This document shows, piece by piece, positions 1 through 6,617 of a stretch of 14,924 bases of DNA. Position numbers and translations under genes: made by a program. The stretch comes from CAWHOW01 sp050013795. Lineage in GTDB: Bacteria; Bacteroidota; Bacteroidia; Bacteroidales; CG2-30-32-10. Below the pieces are notes generated by a model, which had not been told where the DNA came from, did no database searches, and worked only from the letters and a program-made list of their open reading frames with translations. The stretch is from assembly GCA_050013795.1 (NCBI GenBank), contig JBEKEO010000060.1, forward strand, positions 1 through 14,924, given 5' to 3'. Position 1 is the stretch's first letter. Each line of letters starts with the position of its first letter.

Positions 1-299
1 GCAGGTATATTAGCGCAGGTTATTGTAAAAGTAGCCGAAACAGTTGGTGTAGTCCCGCTCATATAAGCAACAGGACTTTGTGTTGTATTTGAAGATAACC
101 ATTGAGGAGCTGCATAACTGGCGCCTGAGTTATAATAATCGTCGTGCATAATAGCTTCATCACCGGTAAATGAAACGGTTTTAACATGCACATTCGGGTA
201 CGAAAAATTTTGGCAAAAAGAACTTAAATGGGGAAAAATAAATGATAATAATAAAAAAAGATGAATTGCTTTCGGTAGTTTAACCAGAATTATTTTCAT
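1..299 (-). CDS. Secreted protein of unknown function, N-terminal fragment
   Basis: This is the first 99 codons of a minus-strand gene whose 3' part lies beyond the window. The ATG at 299-297 opens a sequence with a lysine-containing n-region (MKIILVKLPK), a hydrophobic core (IHLFLLLSFIFPHL) and a likely signal peptidase I site near SSFCQ, so the product is exported. The mature part seen is rich in Ser, Thr, Tyr and Asn (for example YYNSGASYAAPQW, then TPTVSATFTITC), which fits an extracellular beta-rich protein. I do not recognise the family. It is the third exported product in a row on this strand, after the YVTN propeller and the orphan signal peptide at 436-507. A T9SS tail cannot be checked because the C-terminus is missing. 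The open frame and clear signal peptide make the gene likely real. Confidence 0.7.
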   Translation of the reverse strand, partial: MKIILVKLPKAIHLFLLLSFIFPHLSSFCQNFSYPNVHVKTVSFTGDEAIMHDDYYNSGASYAAPQWLSSNTTQSPVAYMSGTTPTVSATFTITCANIP

Positions 300-324
300 G
301 GTGGATGAATTTAAGTGAAATAAA

Positions 325-507
325 TTAATTTACCATATTATTTGTAAAACTTTCAAAATAATATCCCCAAAATTTATGCACTGTTGCTTTCTTCATTATT
401 TTTGCATCATTACAGGCTTTGCGGATATAAGCATATTAAATATTTTTTTGTGCCTTTACACTAAAGCCAATTATGGCGAACAGTAAAATAATGTAAATTT
501 TATTCAT
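325..507 (-). pseudogene. Orphan signal peptide with in-frame stop, probable gene remnant
   Basis: Fourteen bases after the YVTN gene's stop, on the same strand, an ATG at 507-505 begins MNKIYIILLFAIIGFSVKAQ, a textbook Bacteroidota signal peptide ending in the common A-Q cleavage context. After three more residues (KNI) a TAA at 438-436 ends it. The same frame then stays open for another 36 codons (with aromatic residues such as KFWGYYFESF) until a TAA at 327-325. The sequence shows only a well-formed export signal and a short tail. One reading is a secreted gene truncated by deletion or a nonsense change. Another is a real 23-residue peptide (436-507). Chance is less likely because the hydrophobic core and cleavage site are so regular. 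No database comparison was possible. Confidence 0.4.
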
Positions 508-521
508 ATTATTGGTTTTGG

Positions 522-1874
522 TTATTCTTTTACAAACTTCTTTACCGCTTTCCCGTTTTCGGTTGTTAGTGTAATAAAATAAACTCCTTTTGCAAAACTA
601 CTGCAATTAATAGTTTTAGCTGTAGTTGTGTAAAGCAGCCTTCCGGTAATATCTGTAATCTCTATTTCCTTTATTGGTAAAGTTGTTTGTATTTGCAAAT
701 TATCTATAACAGGGTTAGGATAAACCTTTATATTGTCTGCCGTATTAATTTCAGCTATACCTGTACAAGGTGAAATGGTTAAATTTAAAATAACTGTTGA
801 ATCACATCCTGCTTTATTGGTCAATACTTTGGTTGGTGCAACGGTAGGTGTGCTTGTATAAGTGCTATCATTCCATTCAAAGCTAACACAAGCTAATGCA
901 ACAGTATCGCTAGATGTATTGCATTTAGTAATAAAATTTCCAAATGCATATGGATGAGTACCAACAGCAATTGTAGCCGTAACAGTATTTGTATTGGTGT
1001 TTATTACGCTTACTGTATTATCAATCCAATTTGCAACATATACTTTGCTTCCATCAGGGCTTATAGATACACCATAAGGAACATTACCAACCGGAATTGT
1101 AGCCATAACAGAATTGTTAGGGCTGTTTATTACACTAACTGTATTATTACCCATATTTGTAACATATACTCTTAATCCATCGGGGCTTACAGATACACCA
1201 TTTGGACCAATACCAACTGGAATTGTAACCCAAACAGTATTTGTAGCAGTATTTATTACACTTACTGTATTATCACCGTTATTCGCAACATATACCTTGC
1301 TTCCATCAGGGCTTACAGATACACCATAAGGAACATTACCAACTGTAATTGTAGCCGAAACAGTATTGGTAGCGCTGTTTATTACACTTACTGAAGCAGA
1401 ATTAGCATTCGTAACAAATACCTTGTTTCCATCTGGGCTTACTGATACATCATAAGTTCGATTACTAACTGCGATTATATCCGAAACAGTATTGTTAGCA
1501 GTGTTTATTACGCTTACTGAATCAGCACCATCTGCAACATATACAATGCTGTCATTGGGGCTAACACATATACCTTCAGGATAAGTATCAACATGAATTG
1601 TAGCCGAAACAGTATTTGTAGCGGTATTTATCACACTTACCGTACCTTTATATGATGGACTCACACCTTGATTCGCAACATAAACTTTATTTCCATCGTG
1701 GCTTACTGATACAAAATAAGGATTAGCACCAACTGCAATTGTAGCCGTAACAATATTTGTAGCAACATCAATAACAGATACAGTATTGCTACCCCCATTC
1801 GTTATATAGGCAGTTTGTGCATTTACAATGCTTATCAGGCTTATAAATGCAAAAGAAAGTAATAGTTTTTTCAT
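522..1874 (-). CDS. Secreted seven-bladed YVTN beta-propeller with T9SS sorting domain
   Basis: The 450-residue product is an exported surface or extracellular protein. Residues 1-19 form a signal peptide (MKKLLLSFAFISLISIVNA, then Q). Residues of about 20-315 hold seven repeats of roughly 42 residues with the pattern PDGxKVYVxN...NTVSVINTxTNTVxATIxVG, the YVTN family, and seven copies are enough to close one seven-bladed propeller. A short linker follows, with ACVSFEWNDSTY and GCDSTVILNLTI, a module common in large secreted Bacteroidota proteins. The last 70 or so residues (KVYPNPVIDNLQI ... GVYFITLTTENGKAVKKFVKE) are a type A T9SS C-terminal sorting domain, so the protein should cross the outer membrane and be anchored or released there. 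The ligand is unknown; such propellers are usually binding or adhesion modules. A near-exact 252-bp-spaced DNA duplication lies within the repeats. Confidence 0.9.
   Translation of the reverse strand: MKKLLLSFAFISLISIVNAQTAYITNGGSNTVSVIDVATNIVTATIAVGANPYFVSVSHDGNKVYVANQGVSPSYKGTVSVINTATNTVSATIHVDTYPEGICVSPNDSIVYVADGADSVSVINTANNTVSDIIAVSNRTYDVSVSPDGNKVFVTNANSASVSVINSATNTVSATITVGNVPYGVSVSPDGSKVYVANNGDNTVSVINTATNTVWVTIPVGIGPNGVSVSPDGLRVYVTNMGNNTVSVINSPNNSVMATIPVGNVPYGVSISPDGSKVYVANWIDNTVSVINTNTNTVTATIAVGTHPYAFGNFITKCNTSSDTVALACVSFEWNDSTYTSTPTVAPTKVLTNKAGCDSTVILNLTISPCTGIAEINTADNIKVYPNPVIDNLQIQTTLPIKEIEITDITGRLLYTTTAKTINCSSFAKGVYFITLTTENGKAVKKFVKE
1033..1343 (-). repeat. Two-blade (252-bp) internal duplication in the YVTN gene
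   Basis: The 59 bases from 1033 and the 59 bases from 1285 agree at 57 positions, exactly 252 bp apart (twice 42 codons). They encode the same stretch of two blades (VGNVPYGVS-SPDGSKVYVAN). The blade between them is clearly more diverged, so the duplicated unit was two blades rather than one. Confidence 0.8.
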
Positions 1875-1899
1875 AATATTAAGTTGTTATTAAATAATG

Positions 1900-1907
1900 C
1901 AAAGTCA
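1900..1907 (-). promoter_or_regulatory. Possible -7 box for the YVTN gene
   Basis: On the minus strand this reads TGACTTTG, one mismatch from the Bacteroidota -7 consensus TAnnTTTG, about 25 bases before the start codon. No convincing -33 TTTG is visible, so this is a weak call. Confidence 0.25.
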
Positions 1908-1958
1908 AGAAAATAAATAAAATATTTCTCATTTTTTTTAAGTTCAGCAATTAAAACA

Positions 1959-2237
1959 TTATATTATCTTATTTAATTCTTTATATAAACTCTCTATATC
2001 TTTAATATCAATCTCGTATTGTGCAGATGTCTTAGGTAATTTTGTTTTATCAATGTTTTTGTCTCCTGTCTTATTTGCCCAATGTGATTGTTTATCATAT
2101 TCTATAGGGTCAATAACAAATTTTGTTTTCAAAATAGTCCTAATTTTCTTTCCTATTACAATATTTGAAATACTCAATGCTTTGCCATTCTTTCTTAGCC
2201 AAAGTATCATTTCATCACTTCCAATAATAATTTTCAT
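1959..2237 (-). CDS. Small hypothetical protein (92 residues)
   Basis: I do not recognise this protein. It is 92 residues, charged and lysine-rich, with no signal peptide or membrane segment, so it is probably cytoplasmic. The first half (MKIIIGSDEMILWLRKNG, then IVIGKKIRTILKTKFVIDP) alternates short hydrophobic stretches with basic residues. The C-terminal 20 or so residues (IDIKDIESLYKELNKII) should form an amphipathic helix. The start is the ATG at 2237-2235; no ribosome binding site is seen, as is usual in this phylum. It lies 84 bp upstream of the YVTN gene on the same strand, and behind it is the long repeat region. The composition looks protein-like, whereas the overlapping plus-strand frame is mostly hydrophobic and less plausible. 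It could still be a chance frame. Confidence 0.5.
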   Translation of the reverse strand: MKIIIGSDEMILWLRKNGKALSISNIVIGKKIRTILKTKFVIDPIEYDKQSHWANKTGDKNIDKTKLPKTSAQYEIDIKDIESLYKELNKII

Positions 2238-2479
2238 AATTTACTTATTTTAATTTGTTAATTTTCCAACTCATTTGGCTTTTTGGTTTTCGCCCCCTTA
2301 CTCTTATAAAAGGATTTTCAGGTTACTCCTTAATCAATAGAACTACAAATTTATAAATAAATCCCTTCCCTAATTGTAAATGCCCTCCCTTTCATGCCAA
2401 AACGGCCTCCCATGCTGGCATTATGGCATATTTTATAGAGAGTTGCACCAACTTCCTATCGAGTCGCAGCAAATCGCAT

Positions 2480-2794
2480 GGGATTACTCGCTATTCGCTA
2501 GGGACTACTCACTATTCGCTAGGGACTACTCGCTATTCGCTAGGGATTACTCACTAATCGCTAGGGATTACTCGCTATTCGCTAGGGATTACTCACTATT
2601 CGCTAGGGATTACTCACTATTCGCTAGGGATTACTCACTAATCGCTAGGGATTACTCACTATTCGCTAGGGATTACTCACTAATCGCTAGGGATTACTCA
2701 CTACTCGCATGGGACTACTCACTATTCGCTAGGGATTACTCATTAATCGCAAGGGACTACTTACTATTTGCATGGGATTTATAGCAACTCGCTA
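2480..2794. repeat. Tandem array of fifteen 21-bp units
   Basis: Fifteen head-to-tail units of exactly 21 bp start at 2480, without a single insertion or deletion. The unit runs GGGATTACTCAC, then TATTCGCT, then A. Units 1-10 are nearly identical and differ only at unit position 5 (T/C), position 11 (A/G) and position 15 (T/A) in mosaic combinations. Units 11, 13, 14 and 15 at the right edge are increasingly diverged, and a very degenerate copy may precede unit 1. Homogenised middle and decayed edge is the usual sign of unequal exchange or slippage. The minus-strand reading has a stop in all three frames in every unit. Two plus frames are open, one reading RDYSLFA repeated. No spacers are present, so this is not a CRISPR array. 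Confidence 0.95.
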
Positions 2795-2837
2795 TGCAAA
2801 AGCATCTTTTCCTTTAAAGAAAGGGAAGAAACAGTTT

Positions 2838-2881
2838 AACAAACGAACATTCGAACGAACGAACATTTGAACAAACGAATG
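2838..2881. repeat. GAAC-type short tandem repeat
   Basis: A 44-bp tract is built from GAAC, AAAC and GAAT tetranucleotides, with a longer direct repeat CGAACATTYGAAC at 2844 and 2860 (16 bp apart). It lies just downstream of the DUF4340 stop codon on the minus strand. No function is evident. Confidence 0.6.
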
Positions 2882-2893
2882 AAGAATTCCGAA

Positions 2894-3961
2894 TTATTTG
2901 CGGATAGCGTGAGGTTTCAGGAAATAGGAAAGAGGGCGCAAAATACGGTCGAAAACATAATACTGTATAAGGGCGAAATCCTTGCCGCCATTAAGCTGTG
3001 CATAAAGCCTGTCGCGGTCGTAAACAGATTGTTTGCCGTCAATATCGTCAATCTGCCCGGGGATATAAGGCTTGTGGAAGGTTTTCACCACTGTGGTGTT
3101 TCCCGACATATCGGTAAGGGTAATAATATGAAAAGGGGTGGAGTGGGTAACCGAATCTTTATTATGTTGTTTGGAATCGTTTATCATCAGTTCAAATTTA
3201 ATATCGCGGAAAGCGGAAAGGCAATCAAGCATTTTAATCGTATCATAATCGGGTACAATAGTATTCGATTTTAGCGCTGTTAATTTAAAATTCACCTTAC
3301 CTGTATTCTCAATCAAATAAGAACTGTCGGGACTGGAAGGGAATTCCATTTTCAATGATTTAATATCCGGCAATTCCACTGAAAATATTGAATGGTCGCG
3401 CCAGTCGTTTTCAATAGTGCTGTATCGGGTTGAAAGGAAACCATTAAAACCGGGTATATAAACCACAAAAGGTTCATCGTAGCCATCCATCAGCATATAA
3501 GTCCCCATCATATCCTGGGTGTTATCGCCAACATAATATGTCTTGGTAAGTTTTTCGTGAGGGAAGAACTTTAATCCCCATAAGTCTATCCTGTAAACAG
3601 TCTGGTAAATCTCCACTTTAACGCCTAAAGATGAAAGTCGTTTGATGACATTGTTCCTTGCAGCTTTAGCAACAGGCGATTTTACTTCAAGTTTGTTTAA
3701 TGTCTTAATGAAAATATTAACCAACTCGGTACATGCCTGGAATTTATGATTGACAGTCCATGTTCCTTTTCCCTGTCTGTCGAGAAGAACATGTTTATTT
3801 GATTTATCGGCGAGAAAAATTTTAGTGATTATCGTAGTGTCTTCCACTGCAAAATTTTTCAGCCCCCTTGGAATAGTGCTTTTTGTGGCGGTATAAACCA
3901 AGAACAGGGCAACAGCCAGCAGAACAATAGTGATTATAAATGTGAGTTTGTTTTTTTTCAT
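2894..3961 (-). CDS. DUF4340 membrane-anchored protein of the gldFG operon
   Basis: The 355-residue product has one N-terminal membrane segment (about residues 7-25, KLTFIITIVLLAVALFLVY) after a short lysine-rich start, then a soluble domain that should sit in the periplasm. The pattern, with early VLLDRQGKGTWTVN, middle YYVGDNTQDMMGTYMLMDG and VVYIPGFNGFLSTRY, matches my memory of DUF4340 proteins. These are often encoded next to ABC-2 permease and GldG-like genes. The function is not established; a structural or substrate-handling partner of the GldFG transporter is the natural inference. The gene begins 37 bp after gldG ends on the same strand, so it is very likely the last gene of a gldF-gldG-DUF4340 operon. 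Its ATG at 3961 directly precedes the lysine-rich n-region. Downstream lies the GAAC repeat and no strong terminator. Confidence 0.75.
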   Translation of the reverse strand: MKKNKLTFIITIVLLAVALFLVYTATKSTIPRGLKNFAVEDTTIITKIFLADKSNKHVLLDRQGKGTWTVNHKFQACTELVNIFIKTLNKLEVKSPVAKAARNNVIKRLSSLGVKVEIYQTVYRIDLWGLKFFPHEKLTKTYYVGDNTQDMMGTYMLMDGYDEPFVVYIPGFNGFLSTRYSTIENDWRDHSIFSVELPDIKSLKMEFPSSPDSSYLIENTGKVNFKLTALKSNTIVPDYDTIKMLDCLSAFRDIKFELMINDSKQHNKDSVTHSTPFHIITLTDMSGNTTVVKTFHKPYIPGQIDDIDGKQSVYDRDRLYAQLNGGKDFALIQYYVFDRILRPLSYFLKPHAIRK

Positions 3962-3998
3962 AAGTGTGAAGAATAAGAAAGCTTAAATTTAAAGATAA

Positions 3999-5738
3999 CT
4001 ACCTTGCGTACTTTCTTTTCCTGATGATTCCCTGTATTATCCCGAAACAAATAACAAGCAATATGGGAAGTCCTGTATTTACAAGCTGTATCATTAATTT
4101 ATCTTTAGTGATCTTTGTAGTATCGAGCAAACGCAGTTTAAGTTCCCTTGATCTCACCTGTATTAAGCCCGATTCATCGCAAAGGTAGTCGATGCAGTTA
4201 AGAATGAAATCCCTGTTGCCGAAAGATTCTCTTGTGTATTTATTATAACCAAGAGGTAAGGGATATTTAATACCGTTTGCTTCCTGCACCTGGTTGCGTA
4301 TCACATCGCCGTCGGAAATCACTATCATGCGGTTGGGAACGCTGCTTTCGCGAAAATCTATCTCTTTATTTTTAGCAATAGTGTCGCTGACCCTGTCTTT
4401 ATATAATGAAGGGAAAGTGCCTTCGAGCAAAACAGCAATAGGAATATTGGATTTATCGAACAGCCGTTCATCCGGTTCTTTCTGCATGATATCAAGTGAT
4501 ATAGTAACTGGAGTGCCAAGTGTTCGTGAATATTTTGAAGTGGTAAGTAAAATTGTTTTATTGATGGACTTAGACCCTACAGTATCAATGCTGCTGACAA
4601 ATTCAAACTTTATCGCATTCAGGTTATTTACAATCGGGTGATTTATTGCCGGCATTGCAAGAGGGAAGAAGTACCACGGGTAAAATTTCATTTGAGGCTG
4701 AGTGCCAATATTGCCCGTCTTCACAGGGATTTGCAACGCCATTATATCTTGTATCAAATCGTAATTAATGCGTGCTCCGTATTTAAAAAGCTGGTCTTCC
4801 AGGCCGAGTTTAATAGCAATGCCAACAGTCTGGTCGGAAGTGCGCAAACTATCCATGCTGGCGAAAACAGGATCAACAAGCCACAGAACCTTACCGCCTT
4901 TCATGATGAACTGGTCGATGATGAATTTATCCTTTTCATCAAAAACCGAATCAGGCTTTGCAATTATGATGACTTTGAAATCTTTAAGGGCGTTAATGTG
5001 ATGATTAATCTTTACCCGCTGAACATTAAAGTATTCCGAAAGTGAAGCAGAAATATCACCAGTTTCATATTTGTCAAGCTCTCCATGACCTGTAATAAAA
5101 GCAAGTTTAGGTTTCGCCATAACAGAAAGCTTTTTAATAACGCTTGCAATATTGTATTCCAGACCTTCCACAGAACTGTTAAGCACCACTTCAGGTTTGA
5201 TATCATAGCGTGTATTCAGCAGTTGAAGAGGCAATTCTCTTTCCTTATATGTAACAATAGCGCCGGGAAATATGATTTGCTGGCTTGAGCCTTCATTTTT
5301 CTTTGTCTGGAGGTTAGTAGGTTGAAGTCCCTTGCTTACAAGCTGCTTGTAAAGATCCCTTGTTTGCTTTTTGTCGGAGCTGGCAGAAGGATTGATAAAC
5401 TCATATTGTATATTATCCGAGTATGCCCTGAACTGGTTGAGCATTTCCTTTGTTTCGTTTCTCAGTTGCCTGAAACCGGCAGGGAAATCACCATCAAGAT
5501 AAACTCTGAAATAAACAATATCATCAAGGTTTTTCAATAGTTTCTTGGTAGCATCAGATAGCGTATATCTTTTCTCTGAAGTAAGATCAATGCGCTTGAA
5601 TATGTATGAACCGATAATATTGATTGAAATAATGATGATAAGGCTGAATATAAGCTGAGTAATATTCTGACGCTTGATGCCCTTCTTTTTGTATGAGGCA
5701 ACAGTTTTGGTTTCTGCTATTTCTTTCTTTTTTACCAT
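3999..5738 (-). CDS. gldG: GldG, auxiliary subunit of gliding-type ABC transporter
   Basis: This 579-residue protein fits the GldG family (usually about 550-600 residues). In gliding Bacteroidota it works with the permease GldF and the ATPase GldA. Residues 26-47 form a membrane segment followed by the conserved start of the periplasmic domain (RIDLTSEKRYTLSDATKKLL). The next 430 or so residues form the ABC-type auxiliary domain, including AFITGHGELDKYE and KVLWLVDP. A second membrane helix lies near the C-terminus (about 552-572), ending in a positively charged RKRKYAR tail. The ATG overlaps the gldF stop by 7 bases (ATGGTAA), a sign of translational coupling. GldA is not in this window. GldFG also occurs in non-gliding relatives, so motility does not follow from it. 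Confidence 0.9.
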   Translation of the reverse strand: MVKKKEIAETKTVASYKKKGIKRQNITQLIFSLIIIISINIIGSYIFKRIDLTSEKRYTLSDATKKLLKNLDDIVYFRVYLDGDFPAGFRQLRNETKEMLNQFRAYSDNIQYEFINPSASSDKKQTRDLYKQLVSKGLQPTNLQTKKNEGSSQQIIFPGAIVTYKERELPLQLLNTRYDIKPEVVLNSSVEGLEYNIASVIKKLSVMAKPKLAFITGHGELDKYETGDISASLSEYFNVQRVKINHHINALKDFKVIIIAKPDSVFDEKDKFIIDQFIMKGGKVLWLVDPVFASMDSLRTSDQTVGIAIKLGLEDQLFKYGARINYDLIQDIMALQIPVKTGNIGTQPQMKFYPWYFFPLAMPAINHPIVNNLNAIKFEFVSSIDTVGSKSINKTILLTTSKYSRTLGTPVTISLDIMQKEPDERLFDKSNIPIAVLLEGTFPSLYKDRVSDTIAKNKEIDFRESSVPNRMIVISDGDVIRNQVQEANGIKYPLPLGYNKYTRESFGNRDFILNCIDYLCDESGLIQVRSRELKLRLLDTTKITKDKLMIQLVNTGLPILLVICFGIIQGIIRKRKYAR

Positions 5739-6463
5739 TTCCTGCTTTGTAAAGAGATTTTACTTAATAAGATGAAAATGATAATCAGGCTGAGGAAATA
5801 AATAATATCCCTTGTGTCGATCACCCCTCTGCTTATAGATGCATAATGTGCGCTGATTCCAAGCGATTGAATGAATAAAGCGAATTTCCCGAATATCGCG
5901 AATGAATAAATAAGCTCAAACCCAATATATATAAAACCACAGAGAACTATGGAAATAATAAAAGAAATGATCTGGTTATCGGTAAGAGTTGATGCAAATA
6001 AACCTATGGCCACAAAAGCAGACCCAAGGAAAAGAAGCCCTATGTAAGATCCCCATGTACCTCCAACATCAAGGTTGCCGGGAGTGCTTCCAAGCCGGTA
6101 AACTGTAATGTAATAAATGAGAGTTGGCAATAATGAGAAGACCACCAGTACAACTCCTGCAAAGTATTTTGCAAGTACAACCTGCAAATCGGTCAGCGGC
6201 TTTGTCATCAGCATTTCTATGGTGCCGCTTCGTTTTTCTTCAGCGAACGAACGCATGGTGATGGCTGGGATAAGAAACAGGAATACCAATGGTGCCAGCA
6301 TGAAAAGGCCATCAATATTGGAGTATCCGTTTTCAAGGATGTTGTAATCCATTTGGAACACCCAAAGGAACAACCCGTTGATAAGTAAGAAGACAGTGAT
6401 GACGATGTATCCAATAAGCGAACTTAAAAAATTCTTTATTTCCCGCTTAAAAAGTGTAAACAT
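5732..6463 (-). CDS. gldF: GldF, ABC-2 type permease of gliding-type transporter
   Basis: This 243-residue inner-membrane permease has six predicted helices (about residues 15-36, 50-69, 98-123, 136-160, 165-187 and 217-235). The cytoplasmic stretch RSFAEEKRSGTIEMLMTKPL (71-90), between helices 2 and 3, is the hallmark of ABC-2 permeases of the GldF/NosY type and is thought to contact the ATPase. The length equals that of known GldF proteins. It is the first gene of the gldF-gldG-DUF4340 operon and overlaps gldG by 7 bp. It is divergent from cinA across a 154-bp spacer. The substrate of GldAFG is not firmly known. The ATPase must be encoded elsewhere, which is common. Confidence 0.9.
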   Translation of the reverse strand: MFTLFKREIKNFLSSLIGYIVITVFLLINGLFLWVFQMDYNILENGYSNIDGLFMLAPLVFLFLIPAITMRSFAEEKRSGTIEMLMTKPLTDLQVVLAKYFAGVVLVVFSLLPTLIYYITVYRLGSTPGNLDVGGTWGSYIGLLFLGSAFVAIGLFASTLTDNQIISFIISIVLCGFIYIGFELIYSFAIFGKFALFIQSLGISAHYASISRGVIDTRDIIYFLSLIIIFILLSKISLQSRKW

Positions 6464-6507
6464 CCTATGTTGTATTTTTAGGAGTATGGTTAATTCTAAA
6501 TAAGGTG

Positions 6508-6515
6508 CGAAAATA
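6508..6515 (-). promoter_or_regulatory. Possible -7 box for the gldF operon
   Basis: On the minus strand this reads TATTTTCG, one mismatch from TAnnTTTG, about 44 bases upstream of the gldF start. No -33 TTTG is visible at the right distance, so confidence is low. Confidence 0.25.
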
Positions 6516-6587
6516 ATCCTTTTTAATGAAAGCGATGGAAATGTTTAAGAAATTTTAACATTAATAAGTGATGCGACTTAAAACAAC

Positions 6588-6595
6588 TAATTTTA
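6588..6595 (+). promoter_or_regulatory. Possible -7 box for cinA
   Basis: TAATTTTA differs from TAnnTTTG in the last base and lies 22 bases before the cinA start codon. This would give a short leader. There is no clear -33 element. Confidence 0.3.
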
Positions 6596-6617
6596 CAGCA
6601 GAAATTGGATTAAGATT

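Larger units (their letters stand above)
2238..2893. other. Gene-free, repeat-filled stretch of 656 bp
   Basis: No convincing gene is visible here. Positions 2238-2479 are AT-rich and then pyrimidine-rich, with TGGCAT written twice close together (2415-2420 and 2424-2429) and its complement ATGCCA at 2394-2399, which could fold into a weak hairpin. Positions 2480-2794 are the exact 21-bp tandem array. Positions 2811-2828 hold a small CCTTT/AAAGG dyad, and 2838-2881 a GAAC-type repeat. The plus-strand open frame over the array (2380-2784) is explained by the repeat itself. Confidence 0.75.

Noticed and set aside
954..1329. Plus-strand open frames rich in Cys, Ile, Tyr and Asn opposite the YVTN gene
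   Set aside because: They are antisense shadows of the periodic YVTN coding repeats and have low-complexity, non-protein-like composition.
2380..2784. Plus-strand open frame of 134 codons with RDYSLFA repeated
   Set aside because: The frame stays open only because the 21-bp unit lacks a stop in that frame. The part before the array (PSLSCQNGLPCWHYG) looks unlike a real protein start, there is no promoter or signal peptide, and one changing position alters the residue. I treat it as repeat DNA.
2480..2794. CRISPR array
   Set aside because: Units adjoin directly with no spacers, the period is 21 bp and no cas genes are present.
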